Positions 46,990 to 58,276 of a stretch of DNA of 64,000 nt are shown here, in pieces (the stretch's first letter is position 1; the number at the start of each line of letters is the position of its first letter). A program made the position numbers and the translations under genes. Source of the DNA: Tipula vernalis. Lineage: Eukaryota > Arthropoda > Insecta > Diptera > Tipulidae. The stretch spans positions 261,998,641 to 262,062,640 of the forward strand of contig OY282560.1 of assembly GCA_958295665.1 (NCBI GenBank), in the 5' to 3' direction. Under the pieces are notes generated by a model. That model was not told where the DNA came from. It did not search any database and was given only the letters and a program-made list of their open reading frames with translations.

Positions 46990-48010
46990 CCAGGTACTTG
47001 GACTCAAGACTTCCTGTTATAGATTAATACAAAGGAAAATATCAGGTAGGGTTCGACCGTTAATTCTCGTTAAAAGTAATATAAATTGTTTTCTGCTATC
47101 TAATTTCAGCAATGCAGTTGCAGTAGCGATTATCATTTAGATCGGGAAACGAAACCTTTGACTGATATTAATTAGCTTTCCTAGCATACTATGAAGTGAA
47201 CCAGTCACAAGTTAAGTTACCAGTCAATCTAGATAAGCTAATTAGCGAGGCTCAGAAGCGCAAGGCTGAAGTTATCCTGGGTAGTGATGCAAATTCTCAT
47301 CACACAGTCTGGGAAGGTACGGACACAAATGAACGAGGTGAGTTACTCCTTGATTACATTATAAGTACCAACCTTCATATATAGTCGTGTTTTCCATGAG
47401 AACTGCACTAGAACTCGATAAATTTTAAATTCCATTTATTTTAAGTAAACAGAAAAAAACATAAATTCATAAAGTGATAATGTGTAGTGCATTTCACATA
47501 AATACACATTTTAAGTTGTTACAGCAATAAATCATGACAATTATAGGTTATTTTTTAGTTACACTGGATAAACCCATGAATTTATCGAGTGTAGTTGCGT
47601 GTAATGACGTCAGCAAGAAATAAGAAAATATTGATGAAATAACTGAAGGGGGAAATTTTTAAACTTAAAATATGTAATTATATCAAATAAACTACACATT
47701 CGCGCTTTATAAATTCATTTTTTTTTCGTTTTACATAGAATAAAAGGAATTTAAAGTTTATCGAGTTCTAGTGCAGTTCTCATGGAAAACACGGCTTATG
47801 TAACATAGGCAATAAGCCGACTTTTATAACTAAAAATAGACAGGGAAATACTCCCTGTCAGATATCACACTTATCTCTGACTTTTTGATGAAATGCCTAT
47901 TAAATTATAAAGTGTTGGAAGACCATTCCTTTTCTGATCATTGCTATCTTCAGTTCGAAATGAACATGAGATTTCCTAAAAGCCCAATTTACAGGAATAG
48001 GAGGAAAACC
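46990..48010 (+). pseudogene. LOA-like apurinic endonuclease, interrupted by a MITE
   Basis: 47196-47384 reads KRKAEVILGSDANSHHTVWE and TNERGELLLDYIISTNLHI, the core of the LINE endonuclease. After the MITE, 47806 onward continues CNIGNKPTFITKNRQGN and, shifted, VLEDHSFSDHCYLQFEM and RNRRKTDWDTF. The SDH motif holds the catalytic His. The interruption falls exactly between HI and CNIG. Confidence 0.75.
47386..47793. mobile_element. 408-bp MITE with CGTGTTTTCCATGAG termini
   Basis: The left end CGTGTTTTCCATGAGAACTG (47386) is the complement of the right end CAGTTCTCATGGAAAACACG (ending 47793). Pairing continues over ACTAGAACTCGATAAA and the AAATTCCATTTATT region. The insertion splits a LINE endonuclease frame. 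A rearranged relative lies at 44199-44490. Confidence 0.85.
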
Positions 48011-48179
48011 GACTGGGATACCTTTAGAACTATTCTAGGTAATATAATTCACTACTAGTTCCGGTGCCAAAACCACCAAAAACCTCGCAAGAACTTATCG
48101 CAAGCGATACTGGGCTCTAGTCCTCTTAGAAGGCCTAGTGGGAAATCTGGGCCACCCTGGTGGTCCAAGTAGATAAAAA

Positions 48180-48960
48180 ATACGTCAAAAATACAGGAGA
48201 CTCTTTAAAAAAGGACATGTAACAAGAGCCGCTGTATACTGGGACTCCTATAAGGAAGTCCTCAAAACTTACAAATATCAATTGAGAACTGCCAAGAACA
48301 GATCTTGGATACTATACTATGGCAAAATACAGGAGTCTTCGGAGTTATGTTGAACGGCCGGATGGGATATGAACCACTAATAGTTCAATCGTTGGAACTT
48401 CCGTTGGAGACTCACTTTCCGGGTTGTTTCGAATATGTGCCTACTATGTTAGTAGGAAATAGGGCAAGTAGCCTCGTAGGTCAAATTATTCGCAGAAGAA
48501 AGATCCTGTGGGATATTCAACAGACTACGGACCAAACCATGTCCTGGTTAGAGGTAATGTTTAAAGGCACCCTAGAACTATATTACATTCCAAGCTAATG
48601 GACGGAAGTAAAAGTTGTATTCGTACCTAAGGTGGGAAAACGCTCACACTGCAGTCCCAAAGACTTTAGACCGATTAGCGTATCTTCCTTCTTCTTTAAA
48701 ATACTGGAAAGCCAAATAGAAACCAATATTAGAAGCGCGATTGTGCCGGAAAAACTGTTAAAATCTCAACATGCTTTTTGCAACAGGAGATCTGTGGAGA
48801 CTGCTTTTTATTGTCTTATATGTTTCATTGAAAAATCTTTCGAGTTTAGAGAATACGCAATGGTAACCATTTTAAATATTGAGGAGCATTTAATTAAATA
48901 TTTCCGAAAGCTATGACTCGGGAACTTTCGAATCTGGGTGTGGATGAATTACTCAGCGAC
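48180..48960 (+). pseudogene. LOA-like reverse transcriptase N-terminal part, broken
   Basis: 48200-48330 gives RRLFKKGHVTRAAVYWDSYK and YQLRTAKNRSWILYY, the linker before the RT. 48600-48916 gives KVVFVPKVGKRSHCSPKDFR, PISVSSFFFKILESQIE and KSQHAFCNRRSVETAFYCL, the RT fingers. The catalytic palm that should follow is absent; similarity ends near 48950. Confidence 0.7.
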
Positions 48961-49470
48961 TCACATATGTAAGTATATTCTACCGTTAACATTCCTACGA
49001 AAGTAAATAGATTTCTCTGCGTGTCTACCATTCACATTATACTTAAGTTTTAGTTAAAATATTAGACCATAGCTGTTTTTGCTTCAATAATGTAAAATTC
49101 ATTTGATAAAAAATAGCAACACTTCCTTCTCGTTCGACAGCTCGGAGCATCAAGTGCTTTTCGACAAGATAAACAAGAACACAATTTTAAAAAAACAATC
49201 ATAATTTTTTATCACATTAAAAATCAATTTTAAAAAAACAATCATAATTTTTTATCACATTAATAAATCAAACGAATAAAGGACACCAAGAGTTACACCA
49301 AGGGTCGGGGGCGGGCATCAAATTTAAATACACGTTTTTTTTGCTTCTTTAGTGATAGAAAATCTTAGTTTGTGCAAAAATATAAACTAGCGATGAACGG
49401 CGATTTTTTTTTACCGCTGGGTTCCGCCGCGGCGAAAATATAAAGTTTGCAAACAGTTTTATAAATAAAC
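48961..49470. other. Stretch without recognised content
   Basis: Contains a local near-duplicate of AAAAAAACAATCATAATTTT at about 49190 and 49230; otherwise nothing was recognised. Confidence 0.4.
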
Positions 49471-49479
49471 ATTTTATTT

Positions 49480-49800
49480 TTGTTCAAGCTATGATTTTCT
49501 ATCACAACATAAGCATGGTGTGATAGGCCCTTAAATCGCCTACAAATAATTTGATGTCGGAAGGATGCAAATTTTTGTTGATTGGTCCCTTCAATAATCC
49601 GTATTATGTTTTCATAATGACGATCTGAACCACTTTGTCTTGTCCCGAATGAAGTTGATGATTTTTCCAAGTTTCCATGCTGTAGAGTGTAGATCATATC
49701 ATATATTATCTTTGATTAAAACAATGTCATCTTCTTTAACGTTAGCCCTTAATTTTATGCCATTTGGCTCGTTGTTGCAATGATGTCAAGTACTATACAT
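49480..49800 (-). pseudogene. LTR-retrotransposon integrase C-terminal fragment
   Basis: The minus strand from 49790 reads RANVKEDDIVLIKDNI, then TAWKLGKIINFIRDK and, in another frame, IIRIIEGTNQQKFASFR. The pattern V-x-x-D-x-V-L-I-K...W-x-L-G-x-I is that of the C-terminal domain after LTR-element integrases (BEL/Pao or Gypsy). Frames are broken. It could be a far-displaced part of a different BEL/Pao copy. Confidence 0.45.
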
Positions 49801-50102
49801 TCGTTCGTTTATGAAACTGCTGTTCGAGCTAGTAAACGGTAAACAACAGAAAAAATGTAATCAGTTTTCTTCACTTTTCGTTGCGCTTTTTTATAACATT
49901 GTCAGTCAGCAAAAATATTGAAACGTTGTTTTGATCGAATAAATAAACTACAAAATTTTCCAAACCTGCATATACGAGTACATATATGTATATTGTTTTA
50001 TTTAAGAACTTACACCCTACTTACCTGTAACAAAACTGCGCTTTCTCCTGTAACAAAAATGCTCAAATCATTATGACCGAATACAATTTATTTAAAATAA
50101 AA

Positions 50103-51531
50103 CTATTTATCTGCATTCGCCGAATTGTTTTTATCACCTAACAAATTTTCATTCATCTCCATATTGCCTGTTCGGTTCGAAAATCGGAATTTGTCAAAAA
50201 GGCGCCATTTCCTAACGTAATTGTAATACAAATAAATAAATGCGATGATGATTACGGCAATTGTTGTCACAATGAGTAGTACTTTCAAGTGCAGTACATT
50301 CTCGATAAAATAATTCGTTCCACGCCTATTGTCGTAGTACACAGTTGTTTGTTTCATTACCGGGTAAAATGTTTCGTCCGATGGTTTCGATTCCGTAGGT
50401 GTTGTAAGCACTATCGATTTTAGTACATAATGACTTTGGTAATAAGCACAACTATCGAGTAGGTCACGCAGATTAAATTCGTAATGAACAGATGCAAATG
50501 AGTTACACAGAGCTCGGTTTGGGTTTGAGATCGTCACATTGAGCTTATGACCTACCAAATTCAACAAATTTATCGTATTTTCATTAATTTTAACCAATGT
50601 TGGATTATTGCTCAAGTCCAAATTGTTTAATTGTACCGGGAATCTTTGTTTTAAATCAATTTCCTCTAGCGAATTATTTGCCAAATTAATTTTCGTGATT
50701 TTCGAAATAATATTCATATTTTGTCGATAGTTGAAATATAGTTTTTTAATGGAATTATTTTGAAAGTTTAACTCGACCGCATTAAAATCAATTATGCCGT
50801 AATATTTGATAATGGGAATTTCGGTCAGATTTTTACTCTCACAATTTATAACCAATTTCTTTGTAAACATATTATGCATGTACTGACACATTCGAAATTC
50901 AATGATGTCCGCACCCCCATAATACTCCATGGCATCACAGTATACTGATTTTCGACAATAATTTGGAAAATTCAATTTAACTTCAATACCGAAATCGTAG
51001 AAAAAGCTCGAAAAATACGTGTGGGTCCTTTGATTAAGGCAATTCTCACAATAAATCGGGCTATCGTTAAAATCTATGATCAAATTGAAAAAGTATGGAT
51101 TATGATAGCTGAGGTAATTCTCTTCCTCCATTGTATCGTGCAGGATATCCGACTTGGTTATATTATTACCATCTAATATCAACGCCATATTATGTTTGTG
51201 ACGTAGTAAATTACTTTTGATTATCGTACTAAATCGTATTTCAGTTATTTTATTATTAGTTAAATTTAGTTTAACGATACCAGGATTGTTGATTAGACAT
51301 GAAACTGATTCAAGATTTTCAATTAGATTCGTTTGTAAGTCCACCGATATACTGTTGGACAGGATACTTTTAATTGGACATCCCGAAATGTTAGCGAACG
51401 TCAATGAGTTATTTTTAATGTTAATCAAACGCAGCTGCGGCTGAGTTAATGCGTTGTACTGAAATTGAGTTAATCGATTCCTTTCGAGATGAAGCTGACC
51501 GAGATGGGTGAGTGCCTCGAACATCGCGGTG
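50103..51531 (-). CDS. Paralogous Toll-like LRR membrane protein, second exon only
   Basis: An open 476-codon exon ends at a stop at 50103. Its 5' edge is an acceptor (TTATTTCAG at 51540-51532) followed by CACCGCGATGTTCGAGGC, aligned with CACCACCATGTTTTCTGC at the start of exon 2 of the gene at 18687-21109, with the same splice phase. Landmarks correspond: LRRs, YCENC for FCDNC, CRKSVYC for CIKSIFC, VINCESKNLTEIP for INCENATLKEIP, and a second LRR block. The TM is at about residues 414-436 counted from the ATG at 51524, with a short tail without TIR. The CPYPCYC flank is reduced to one Cys. No exon 1 is seen on the minus strand up to 64000, so it is lost, outside, or too diverged. An open frame of this length argues for selection. 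Confidence 0.7.
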
Positions 51532-51540
51532 CTGAAATAA

Positions 51541-52684
51541 AAATTAAATCTCGTTCATTTTAAAATTCATTATCATTTAAATTAAAATAATCTGTTAGTT
51601 AGTTTAAATCAAACTATAAAAAAAAGTTACGTTCTTCCCCAAATATCAGACCATTCTGATTATATTATTGGCGACTACTGAAAAACTCAATATGACAGGA
51701 AATTTCCATTACATTGATTTGTACATTTTCCAAATGCACACCCAGGTGTGTCGTGTTGACAAAAAGGTTAACCAAAGAACTAGAAATAGTCGCACGATAG
51801 AAATAGAATTCATAGAACTGAATAAAACTTTTAGGAACTCACAGGAAAATTTTGCATTTTTAAATGAAGTTGACTAACAATATTTGCTGTACATTAATTT
51901 TCTAAACCCGTAACTTAAAATTATAAAGATTTATGTTTAACCCTTAAAATGTGTTTAATTTTTTGTAACATAAACCGTGGTTAGATATCGAATGGATCAA
52001 GGATTTTTCCTGGAAAATGATTAATAAAAAACCAAAATTAAAATGATCAAGTATTTTGATTTCATTATAAACTTTATATTCATCGATTAAAGAATATTGC
52101 ATTTCAAAGTAGATTTGGAATATTTTTTGCACACATGTTTTCCGCAAATGTTACATTGTCATTTTAAAATTTATCGAATCGATACACCACACGTTTTAAG
52201 GGTTAAATGGTTTTTATTTTAATTTATTGAATTATTTCTATGTTGTGTGTTTTTTCGTTAATTAGTTGAATGAATTTAGCTAAAAAATGTTGATCTACAT
52301 ATTTTAAAATTTTTTTAAATAATAATTAATTTTGTTCGTTTGTTGTGTTCAATTTGACCCCACATGCTAAATGAATTCACACAAATATAAATACAATAAA
52401 AAAAATTAATTTTTTTGTATTGAAGTGAAACTTCTTTAGCGACATACTCGTATCTGTTTGCAATTTTTCAAATGAAAAGTGCAACGAAAATCGCATTTTC
52501 CAATCGTAGCATTTAGTACATTTACTGCTTGCTTAAACCATATTATTATAGAAAACCAGTAAAACACTATAGTGTATTATAAAATGCACACATACTGCGT
52601 CTTGAGTTTGTATCGTAATTGGCCTACTGTTTGAAAATTTTGGTTACACGAAAGGGTAAATAAGAGACAAGCCTTAAGTGCGAG
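51541..52684. other. Upstream of the LRR exon: no first exon recognised
   Basis: If the gene has an intron here it contains no LRR-coding frame on the minus strand. The short + frame 51668-51877 and minus frame 52147-51944 show no family features. Confidence 0.45.
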
Positions 52685-53330
52685 AAATGAATGCGCAACG
52701 TATGAGCTAAACTTTATTTCTATGTGTCTTAACCGATTTTGATAAAATTCAGCATGCACGATAGAAATGGAATTATAAAATGGTTTTTAGATAAAGTTCT
52801 GGAATATGGCCAACTAGGAAGGAACTTGGTCATTTCTTATCCGATTTTGATGAAATTCTACAAGCACGACGGAAATGGGATTCTAAAATGATTTGTTGGT
52901 AAAGTTCTGGATTATGGTAAATCAGGAAGGAATTTAGCCATTTCTTATCCGATTTTGTAAATTGGATTCTAAACTGATTTGCAGATGTGGTTTTGGAATA
53001 TGGTCAATTACAAAGGAACTGGCGCATTTCTTATCAGATTTTTATAAAATTCAGCATGCACGATAGAAATAGAATTCCGGAAAGATTTTTAGATAAAGTT
53101 CTGGAATATAGTAAATTAGAAAGGAACTTGGATATTTCTTATTCGATTTTGATGAAATTCAGCATGCACGATGGAAATGGAATTCTAAAATGATTTTTAG
53201 ATAAAGTTTTGTAATATGGCCAATTAGGAAGGAACTTCATGATTTCTCATCCGATTTTGGTGAAATTTGACGTGCACGATGGAAACGGATTTCTAAAATG
53301 ATTTTGGCCATTTCTTATCCGATTTTGATT
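52685..53330. repeat. 108-bp satellite array, diverged, about six units
   Basis: Units with CATTTCTTATCCGATTTTGA, GAAATTCAGCATGCACGA, GGAAATGGAATTCTAAAATG and AGATAAAGTTCTGGAATATG recur about every 108 bp, with one unit shortened near 52960. It is the same family as 22351-22763, but units differ more from one another. It lies 5' of the orphan LRR exon. Confidence 0.82.
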
Positions 53331-53588
53331 AAATAAGAAAAAATACTGTGTCTTGTATTTGTATCGTAATTCGCCTACATTTTGATACTATCGTGCAAGT
53401 ATTTTTCAAAGTAATTGTTTATGTACTGAAAATGTAATGAACGGTTAGTAAAATTTATATTGTCATCATTCATTCATTGTTGGTTAAATAATATATTATA
53501 ATCTCGATGTTAATATTTCGACACGTGTATGTTTATGTGATAAGATTTTATATTATTTAAGAGTTTTGCGTTTAGATATTTTTAAATA

Positions 53589-53890
53589 CAGTCGAAACTC
53601 GATTATCCGGGATACTCGGGACCGAACGTTTCCCGGATAATCAAAGATCCCGGTTGATCGAATTTTTCAGTTTTATAAAAAAATATACAATATACATATG
53701 TGGAAATATGCTTAACACAGAAACAACACTGTTGGCAAAATTTAACGAAAAAAATAAAAATGAAAAATACCGGTTAATTAATTCAAAATCTGGATAAACA
53801 AGTGACTCAAAAAAATCGAATTTGTAAAAAAAAATCACGGATAATAGAGGTATACGGATAATCGGATCCCGGAAAATCGAGTTTCGACTG
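53589..53890. mobile_element. 302-bp pogo/Tigger-type MITE
   Basis: The ends are CAGTCGAAACTCGATTATCC and the complement of CGGAAAATCGAGTTTCGACTG, flanked by TA on both sides. Terminal CAGT and GATTATCCGGGA...GGACC are typical of Tc1/mariner-superfamily pogo/Tigger ends, which duplicate TA. The interior is noncoding. Confidence 0.85.
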
Positions 53891-54019
53891 TATATACTAA
53901 ATATGTTATTTTGTTAAAAATAATTTAATAATATTGTGAACTGTCAATTCATACTCATTTGAAAATAAAGAATTATATGAATGAGTACCTCTATGTCTAT
54001 TAAAATAAATGTTAATAAC

Positions 54020-55125
54020 TTATTGATTGATTGATCGATTGTGAGTGTACGGCCAAGCATTAAAGCAAGTTTCCCGGACTCCCGGGCACACACCGTACAC
54101 CCGTTTACACACAACAAAACCGAAGGATAGGATAGGATTATTGGTTGGGACAGACTCCACCCGGTTACAGACACCAATGCGATCGATAGTTAGTAAATTA
54201 ACGGCACAAAAGACAACACAATCTAACTACATTTTTAGATGAGCATCTCTCTGGAATCCAGGGCCGGATACTCAGGTCTCCCTAAACCTAAATTAAAAAT
54301 TATTAATGTTGTAATTTCCCCCTGTTCGCCTTTCATTAATTTACCTGATAAAATATTTAAGAAAATCTAAAATTATTAAGCTAAAAAAAATTATAATTAT
54401 AATTACAGTAGAATTCGCTTATAGCGAACACTCAAGGGACATAATTTTGTTCACTATAGCCGGCTGTTCATTTTAATCAAATATTTGTTTACGTTTATAA
54501 ACGTAGTTCTTTGTTTGTAGTGTATAAGAAAAAATAAGTGTTCGTGCAAATTTAAGGCACACAACTATATGACAAAACTATATGATCATTATAAGCGTTT
54601 GTTCGTTACATACATAGTTTGGTATAAACGGATTCTACTGTATTATAAAAAACATCATTAAAACAAAATAAAGACAAAATTAAATAAAATAAAGTTGAAA
54701 TTAAACTTTAAATATAATAATAATATAAAAATAGTTATAAGTATAAATGTTGACCTTCACTAAGTATTCAAATATAAAATTTATTGATTATGATTGATTA
54801 AGAGTGTACGACCAAGCATTATAGCCGTACACCCGCACACATATAACAAAACCGAAGGATTGGATAGGATTATTAGTTGGGACAGGCTCGACCCGGTTAC
54901 AGACACCAATGCGATTGATAGTTAGTAAATTATAGGTTAGCATAAGACAGCACAATCTAACTACATTATTAGATGATCATTTCTCTGGAATCCAGGGCCG
55001 GATACTCAGGACTCCATAAATCCTAAATCTAAAACGGGGCTTAAAAAATTATTAATGCTGTAATTTCACCCTTGTCCGGCTTTTATTAATTTACCTGATA
55101 AAATAATTAATAAAAATTTAAAATA
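54020..55125. repeat. Two head-to-tail copies of a ~350-bp repeat
   Basis: 54030-54385 and 54795-55125 share GAGTGTACGGCCAAGCATTA, ACAAAACCGAAGGAT, CCCGGTTACAGACACCAATG and TGGAATCCAGGGCCGGATAC in the same order and orientation. They could be LTRs of a small element, but no coding remains between them; the pogo-type MITE at 54406-54640 lies there instead. A third, partial copy appears near 55985. Confidence 0.65.
54406..54640. mobile_element. 235-bp pogo/Tigger-type MITE
   Basis: The left end CAGTAGAATTCGCTTATAGC and the right end (complement CAGTAGAATCCGTTTATACC) are flanked by TA on both sides. The interior is noncoding. It lies between the two 350-bp direct repeats. Confidence 0.82.
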
Positions 55126-56380
55126 ACAGCGCTTATTTCCTTATTAATGGTCCTTTTATATCCAATTAAAAATTATTACTTACTGCAACAAGAATTAACA
55201 TAAACATTAAACCGTTTAAACATAAAATTTTACTTAAAACGAATCATCAATTTCCTACCGATCAAGAAAAAGAAAATAAATAATTAAAAATTCAATTATT
55301 TTATAAAATTTATAATAAATAATTTACAAATGATAATGTTACAGCACCACAACAGCCTAAAATCATCAATAATTCAGTTAGGTACTTACTATAAGTATAT
55401 CAAGAACCAACAAATAAGATCAATATATAATTTCCCAGGCAACTCTGAAAACTAATTTTAATTAATAAATCACCATAATATCAAAGTCAAATCTAATTCT
55501 AAAATTCAGGGTTAATTTAATCCCCATATTAAAGACCGATTCTGGAACCATGCCACGTTCTGAAAATTGAACTATCCATTAGCAAATTAAGGAAGAGAAA
55601 TCTTCAAATATTTCTAAACCAAATTAATTAATATATATTAATGAGCAAAACACAATACTATATATTACATACAAATATTACAAAAATTAACATTTTATGA
55701 GATTGCCTATGTAAACTCTCCCACTTCTAAGCTAAAATTCTAAAAGAATGTTTAAAAATTTTAAATTGTTAAGTTATAATTTAAATTCACAGCACTTGTT
55801 CCATTAGTTACCATTCTCCTGTAAATAGTTAATTAATTGTTTACCTACTGCAACTAGATTTAAAAATAAAAAGTTGAAAATATATATTTAACCATACTAT
55901 TAAATTTAAACTAATCGGCAATTTCCTACAAATCTAGAAAAAAGGAAATTAATAATGCTGAAATTAATTATTTATTTATAAAAGTATATAATATAATTTA
56001 AATGCCAGAACTCAGGATTTTATAAATCTAAATTAGGACATCAAAAAATTATTATTATTATTGATGTTTTAATTTACTAATTTAGGTGACATAATTAAAA
56101 TAAAACAAAAATCAAAAACTACGAAATTTATTATTTATATAAGAAATAGATTTTGTTTATTTTTATCTATAAAATAAATATGAAAATATCTATAAAACTT
56201 TTACTCCGTTTATGGACATATTACCCTGCAAAATAAAGCCTGCAAAGTAAGTAAAATAATAAATCCATGAAATAAAATTGAAACATTATTCTCCTTGTAA
56301 CATTTTAGCAATGTTCCAGGCCAACTAAATATCTACTAATATATAATTCACAGTGTGCGGTGGTAACGCTTTTCTTATAT
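55126..56380. repeat. AT-rich region with diverged internal duplication
   Basis: 55128-55320 and 55790-55995 share an order of motifs (CAGCGCTT/CAGCACTT, ACTGCAACAAGAATT/ACTGCAACTAGATTT, CAATTTCCTAC, GAAAAA) and a similar AT-rich spacing, suggesting an old duplication of about 660-bp period that continues the repeat cluster starting at 54020. No coding potential was seen. Confidence 0.4.
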
Positions 56381-56394
56381 TTCAATTTAGATGC

Positions 56395-56575
56395 TTGAAT
56401 TTTATAACTGAGTAGTCCGAGTGATATAGGTGGTGACTTTTTAACAAGGAACTTCAAATAGAAAATGTTTCGGGTTCGATGCTCATCGAAGTACTTATTA
56501 ATTTTAATATTTTTTTTTTGCCTATAACGGTATTTCATTTTTTCAATACGAATTGAAAAACATAAAATTTTATAT
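56395..56575 (+). repeat. tRNA-related SINE-like copy 1
   Basis: Contains an A-box-like TAGTCCGAGTGATA and the B-box-like CGGGTTCGATGCTC, followed by T-runs and the 3' motif TATAACGGTATTTCATT with ACGAATTGAAAA. The 3' half matches the copy at 56640-56790. Confidence 0.4.
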
Positions 56576-56639
56576 TGTAAGACAATGATTATAATGTAAT
56601 ATGTAATAATACATTTTTTAAAACTGTAATGTACATTTA

Positions 56640-56790
56640 GGCTGGTACCGAAAATTATTTTTCGATATTCAATTTTTTCCAATAAGCTTTCGGGTTCGAT
56701 CCTCACCATGAACGTTTTGCATTATTTTTTTTTTTTTCATTTTATAACGGCATTTCATTACAACATAACGAATTGAAAACTATATCCTCT
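56640..56790 (+). repeat. tRNA-related SINE-like copy 2
   Basis: B-box-like CGGGTTCGATCCTCACC at about 56690 is followed by T-runs, TATAACGGCATTTCATT and AACGAATTGAAAAC. It has the same orientation and 3' structure as copy 1. The 5' part differs and its A-box is weak. Confidence 0.4.
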
Positions 56791-56799
56791 TTATTTATT

Positions 56800-57370
56800 A
56801 TTAAATAATATACCCAGTGTGGGGCGAGACGCTATATGTATAATTATACACCCCACACACTAACACTACTACAAACTAAATGCACCAACACCTCATTGTA
56901 TCAATATTTCGCGTATAATACGGCCCGCTGTAAATTTCAGCTAAGTGAGCCTTTTTTAATTCGTGGAGCCCTTTCGATGCAATCATGACCATAGGAACCA
57001 TTGTAAAATTAGTTTCAAATACTCATATATGTATCAGGTGTGTTTATAAAAATAAGAAACTGAAGTTTATTTTATTTCTTCAATTGTTTTGTTTAGTTCT
57101 TATGTTTTACGTGTGAATAAAGTGTTAAAATTGTGTCATTTTATTGAATTTAAAGATAGTTTTTTATTATTGCACTAACGTGTGAAAAATTAGAGCGAAA
57201 CTTTCGCTCAATTTTTAACGAATTTACACAGACGTTGTGTAAATAGAATTGTTATATAGACCTTAATAAATGTAAGCAATATTAAAACTTTTGAAATGTC
57301 AATGTTCCCGAAAAAGATTAAATTATTTAAATTTTACTTTACATGAGAAATCAAAATTTTAAACTTTTTA
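56800..57370. other. Probable 5' part of the Helitron derivative; end not found
   Basis: Noncoding. A small hairpin (GTGTGGGG...CCCCACAC, 56818-56859) is visible. The Helitron 5' terminus (TC after an A) cannot be pinned down by eye. Confidence 0.3.
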
Positions 57371-57376
57371 ACTAGA

Positions 57377-58126
57377 ATGGAACGAGAAACTCCGGAAGGA
57401 CGGAAATTGCGTTTGAATTGTGAACGACAACTAAGGTGGAGAAATCGACAGTCGCAAGAAGGTCGTCAACGCAATAAAGAGCAAAAACGCCAACGACTTT
57501 TAAATAAAATGCCGGGAGACGGCATAATTCGCAGAGCTCAAAATGCAAATTGGATGCGAAGATCGAGAGCCGCTGGGAATTCATCGATTTTTGATCATGA
57601 AACCTTCCGAGACAATGAAATTAATGCTCACAGTTGTGGGGTGATGAATGTTGAATGTCGACATTGCCATTCTCTCAATTTTAGTGCTGAAAAATCGTCG
57701 GATGGAAACTTCAAATTTTGTTGCCACAAAGGAACTGTATTGCTTGAAACTAGCTGCCAGCAAATGCGACAATTTCCGTTTCTTCTTCATGAGCTTCTCA
57801 GTAATCCTCATCACCCACATTTTCGAGCCTTTCATGATAACATTCGATCGTACAACTCTATGCTTGCATTTGCTTCAATGGGTGCGCAAATTCATCAGTT
57901 TCAAGGACGAGGCCCTTATGTTTTTCGCGTTCACGGTCAGATCTATCATCGTACTAGCCACATGCATCCAGCTGAAGGTGAGCAACGACAATATGCTCAG
58001 CTATATGTTATCGACTCAGCTATGGCGAATCAAGATCGCATGAATCATCCTGCTAATTCGCGATTTAACGCAACTATTGTCAGCGCAAACGCAACTATTG
58101 TAATTGCAAAATTCACTTTCACGTGA
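57377..58126 (+). CDS. Helitron protein N-terminal domain only
   Basis: The 249-residue frame has a basic, Arg/Gln-rich start (about 1-75) and then the Helitron-like N-terminal domain: NVECRHCHSLNFSAEKSSDG, FCCHKGTV, FPFLLHELLSNP, FHDNIRSYNSMLAFASMGAQ, RGPYVFRVHGQIYHRTSHM and QYAQLYVIDSA. In full proteins this precedes a HUH Rep nuclease and a helicase of over 1,000 further residues. Here the frame ends soon after PANS and runs directly into the 3' terminus. No stop or frameshift breaks the retained part. It cannot carry out rolling-circle transposition by itself. Confidence 0.8.
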   Translation: MERETPEGRKLRLNCERQLRWRNRQSQEGRQRNKEQKRQRLLNKMPGDGIIRRAQNANWMRRSRAAGNSSIFDHETFRDNEINAHSCGVMNVECRHCHSLNFSAEKSSDGNFKFCCHKGTVLLETSCQQMRQFPFLLHELLSNPHHPHFRAFHDNIRSYNSMLAFASMGAQIHQFQGRGPYVFRVHGQIYHRTSHMHPAEGEQRQYAQLYVIDSAMANQDRMNHPANSRFNATIVSANATIVIAKFTFT

Positions 58127-58276
58127 TTAAAATAATTTAAAAATGTGAATACTTTTATGTTACGCCTGGGAGAGGGAGGGGTTTTGAAATTGTTACGATC
58201 TTTTAGGAAGGGGAAGTAAGGGGTATAAAAAGCAAATAAATATGTGAACTACTATATATTGAGTTTTCAGAAACTT

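Larger units (their letters stand above)
45660..48960 (+). mobile_element. LOA-like LINE, decayed, split by a MITE
   Basis: A GC-richer 5' leader (about 45660-46070) is followed by ORF1, endonuclease and RT remnants in the right order. The MITE at 47386-47793 interrupts the endonuclease. The element is cut off in the RT palm near 48950. The RT C-terminal and RNase H fragments of related LINEs at 25030 and 41810 could come from the same or sister families. Confidence 0.75.

Noticed and set aside
56460..56710. True tRNA genes at the two GGTTCGAT sites
   Set aside because: No cloverleaf with acceptor, D and anticodon stems can be drawn; they fit a degenerate SINE head at best.
57581..57835. Minus-strand and second + frames within the Helitron gene
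   Set aside because: Shadows of the 249-codon Helitron N-domain frame, which carries the conserved motifs.
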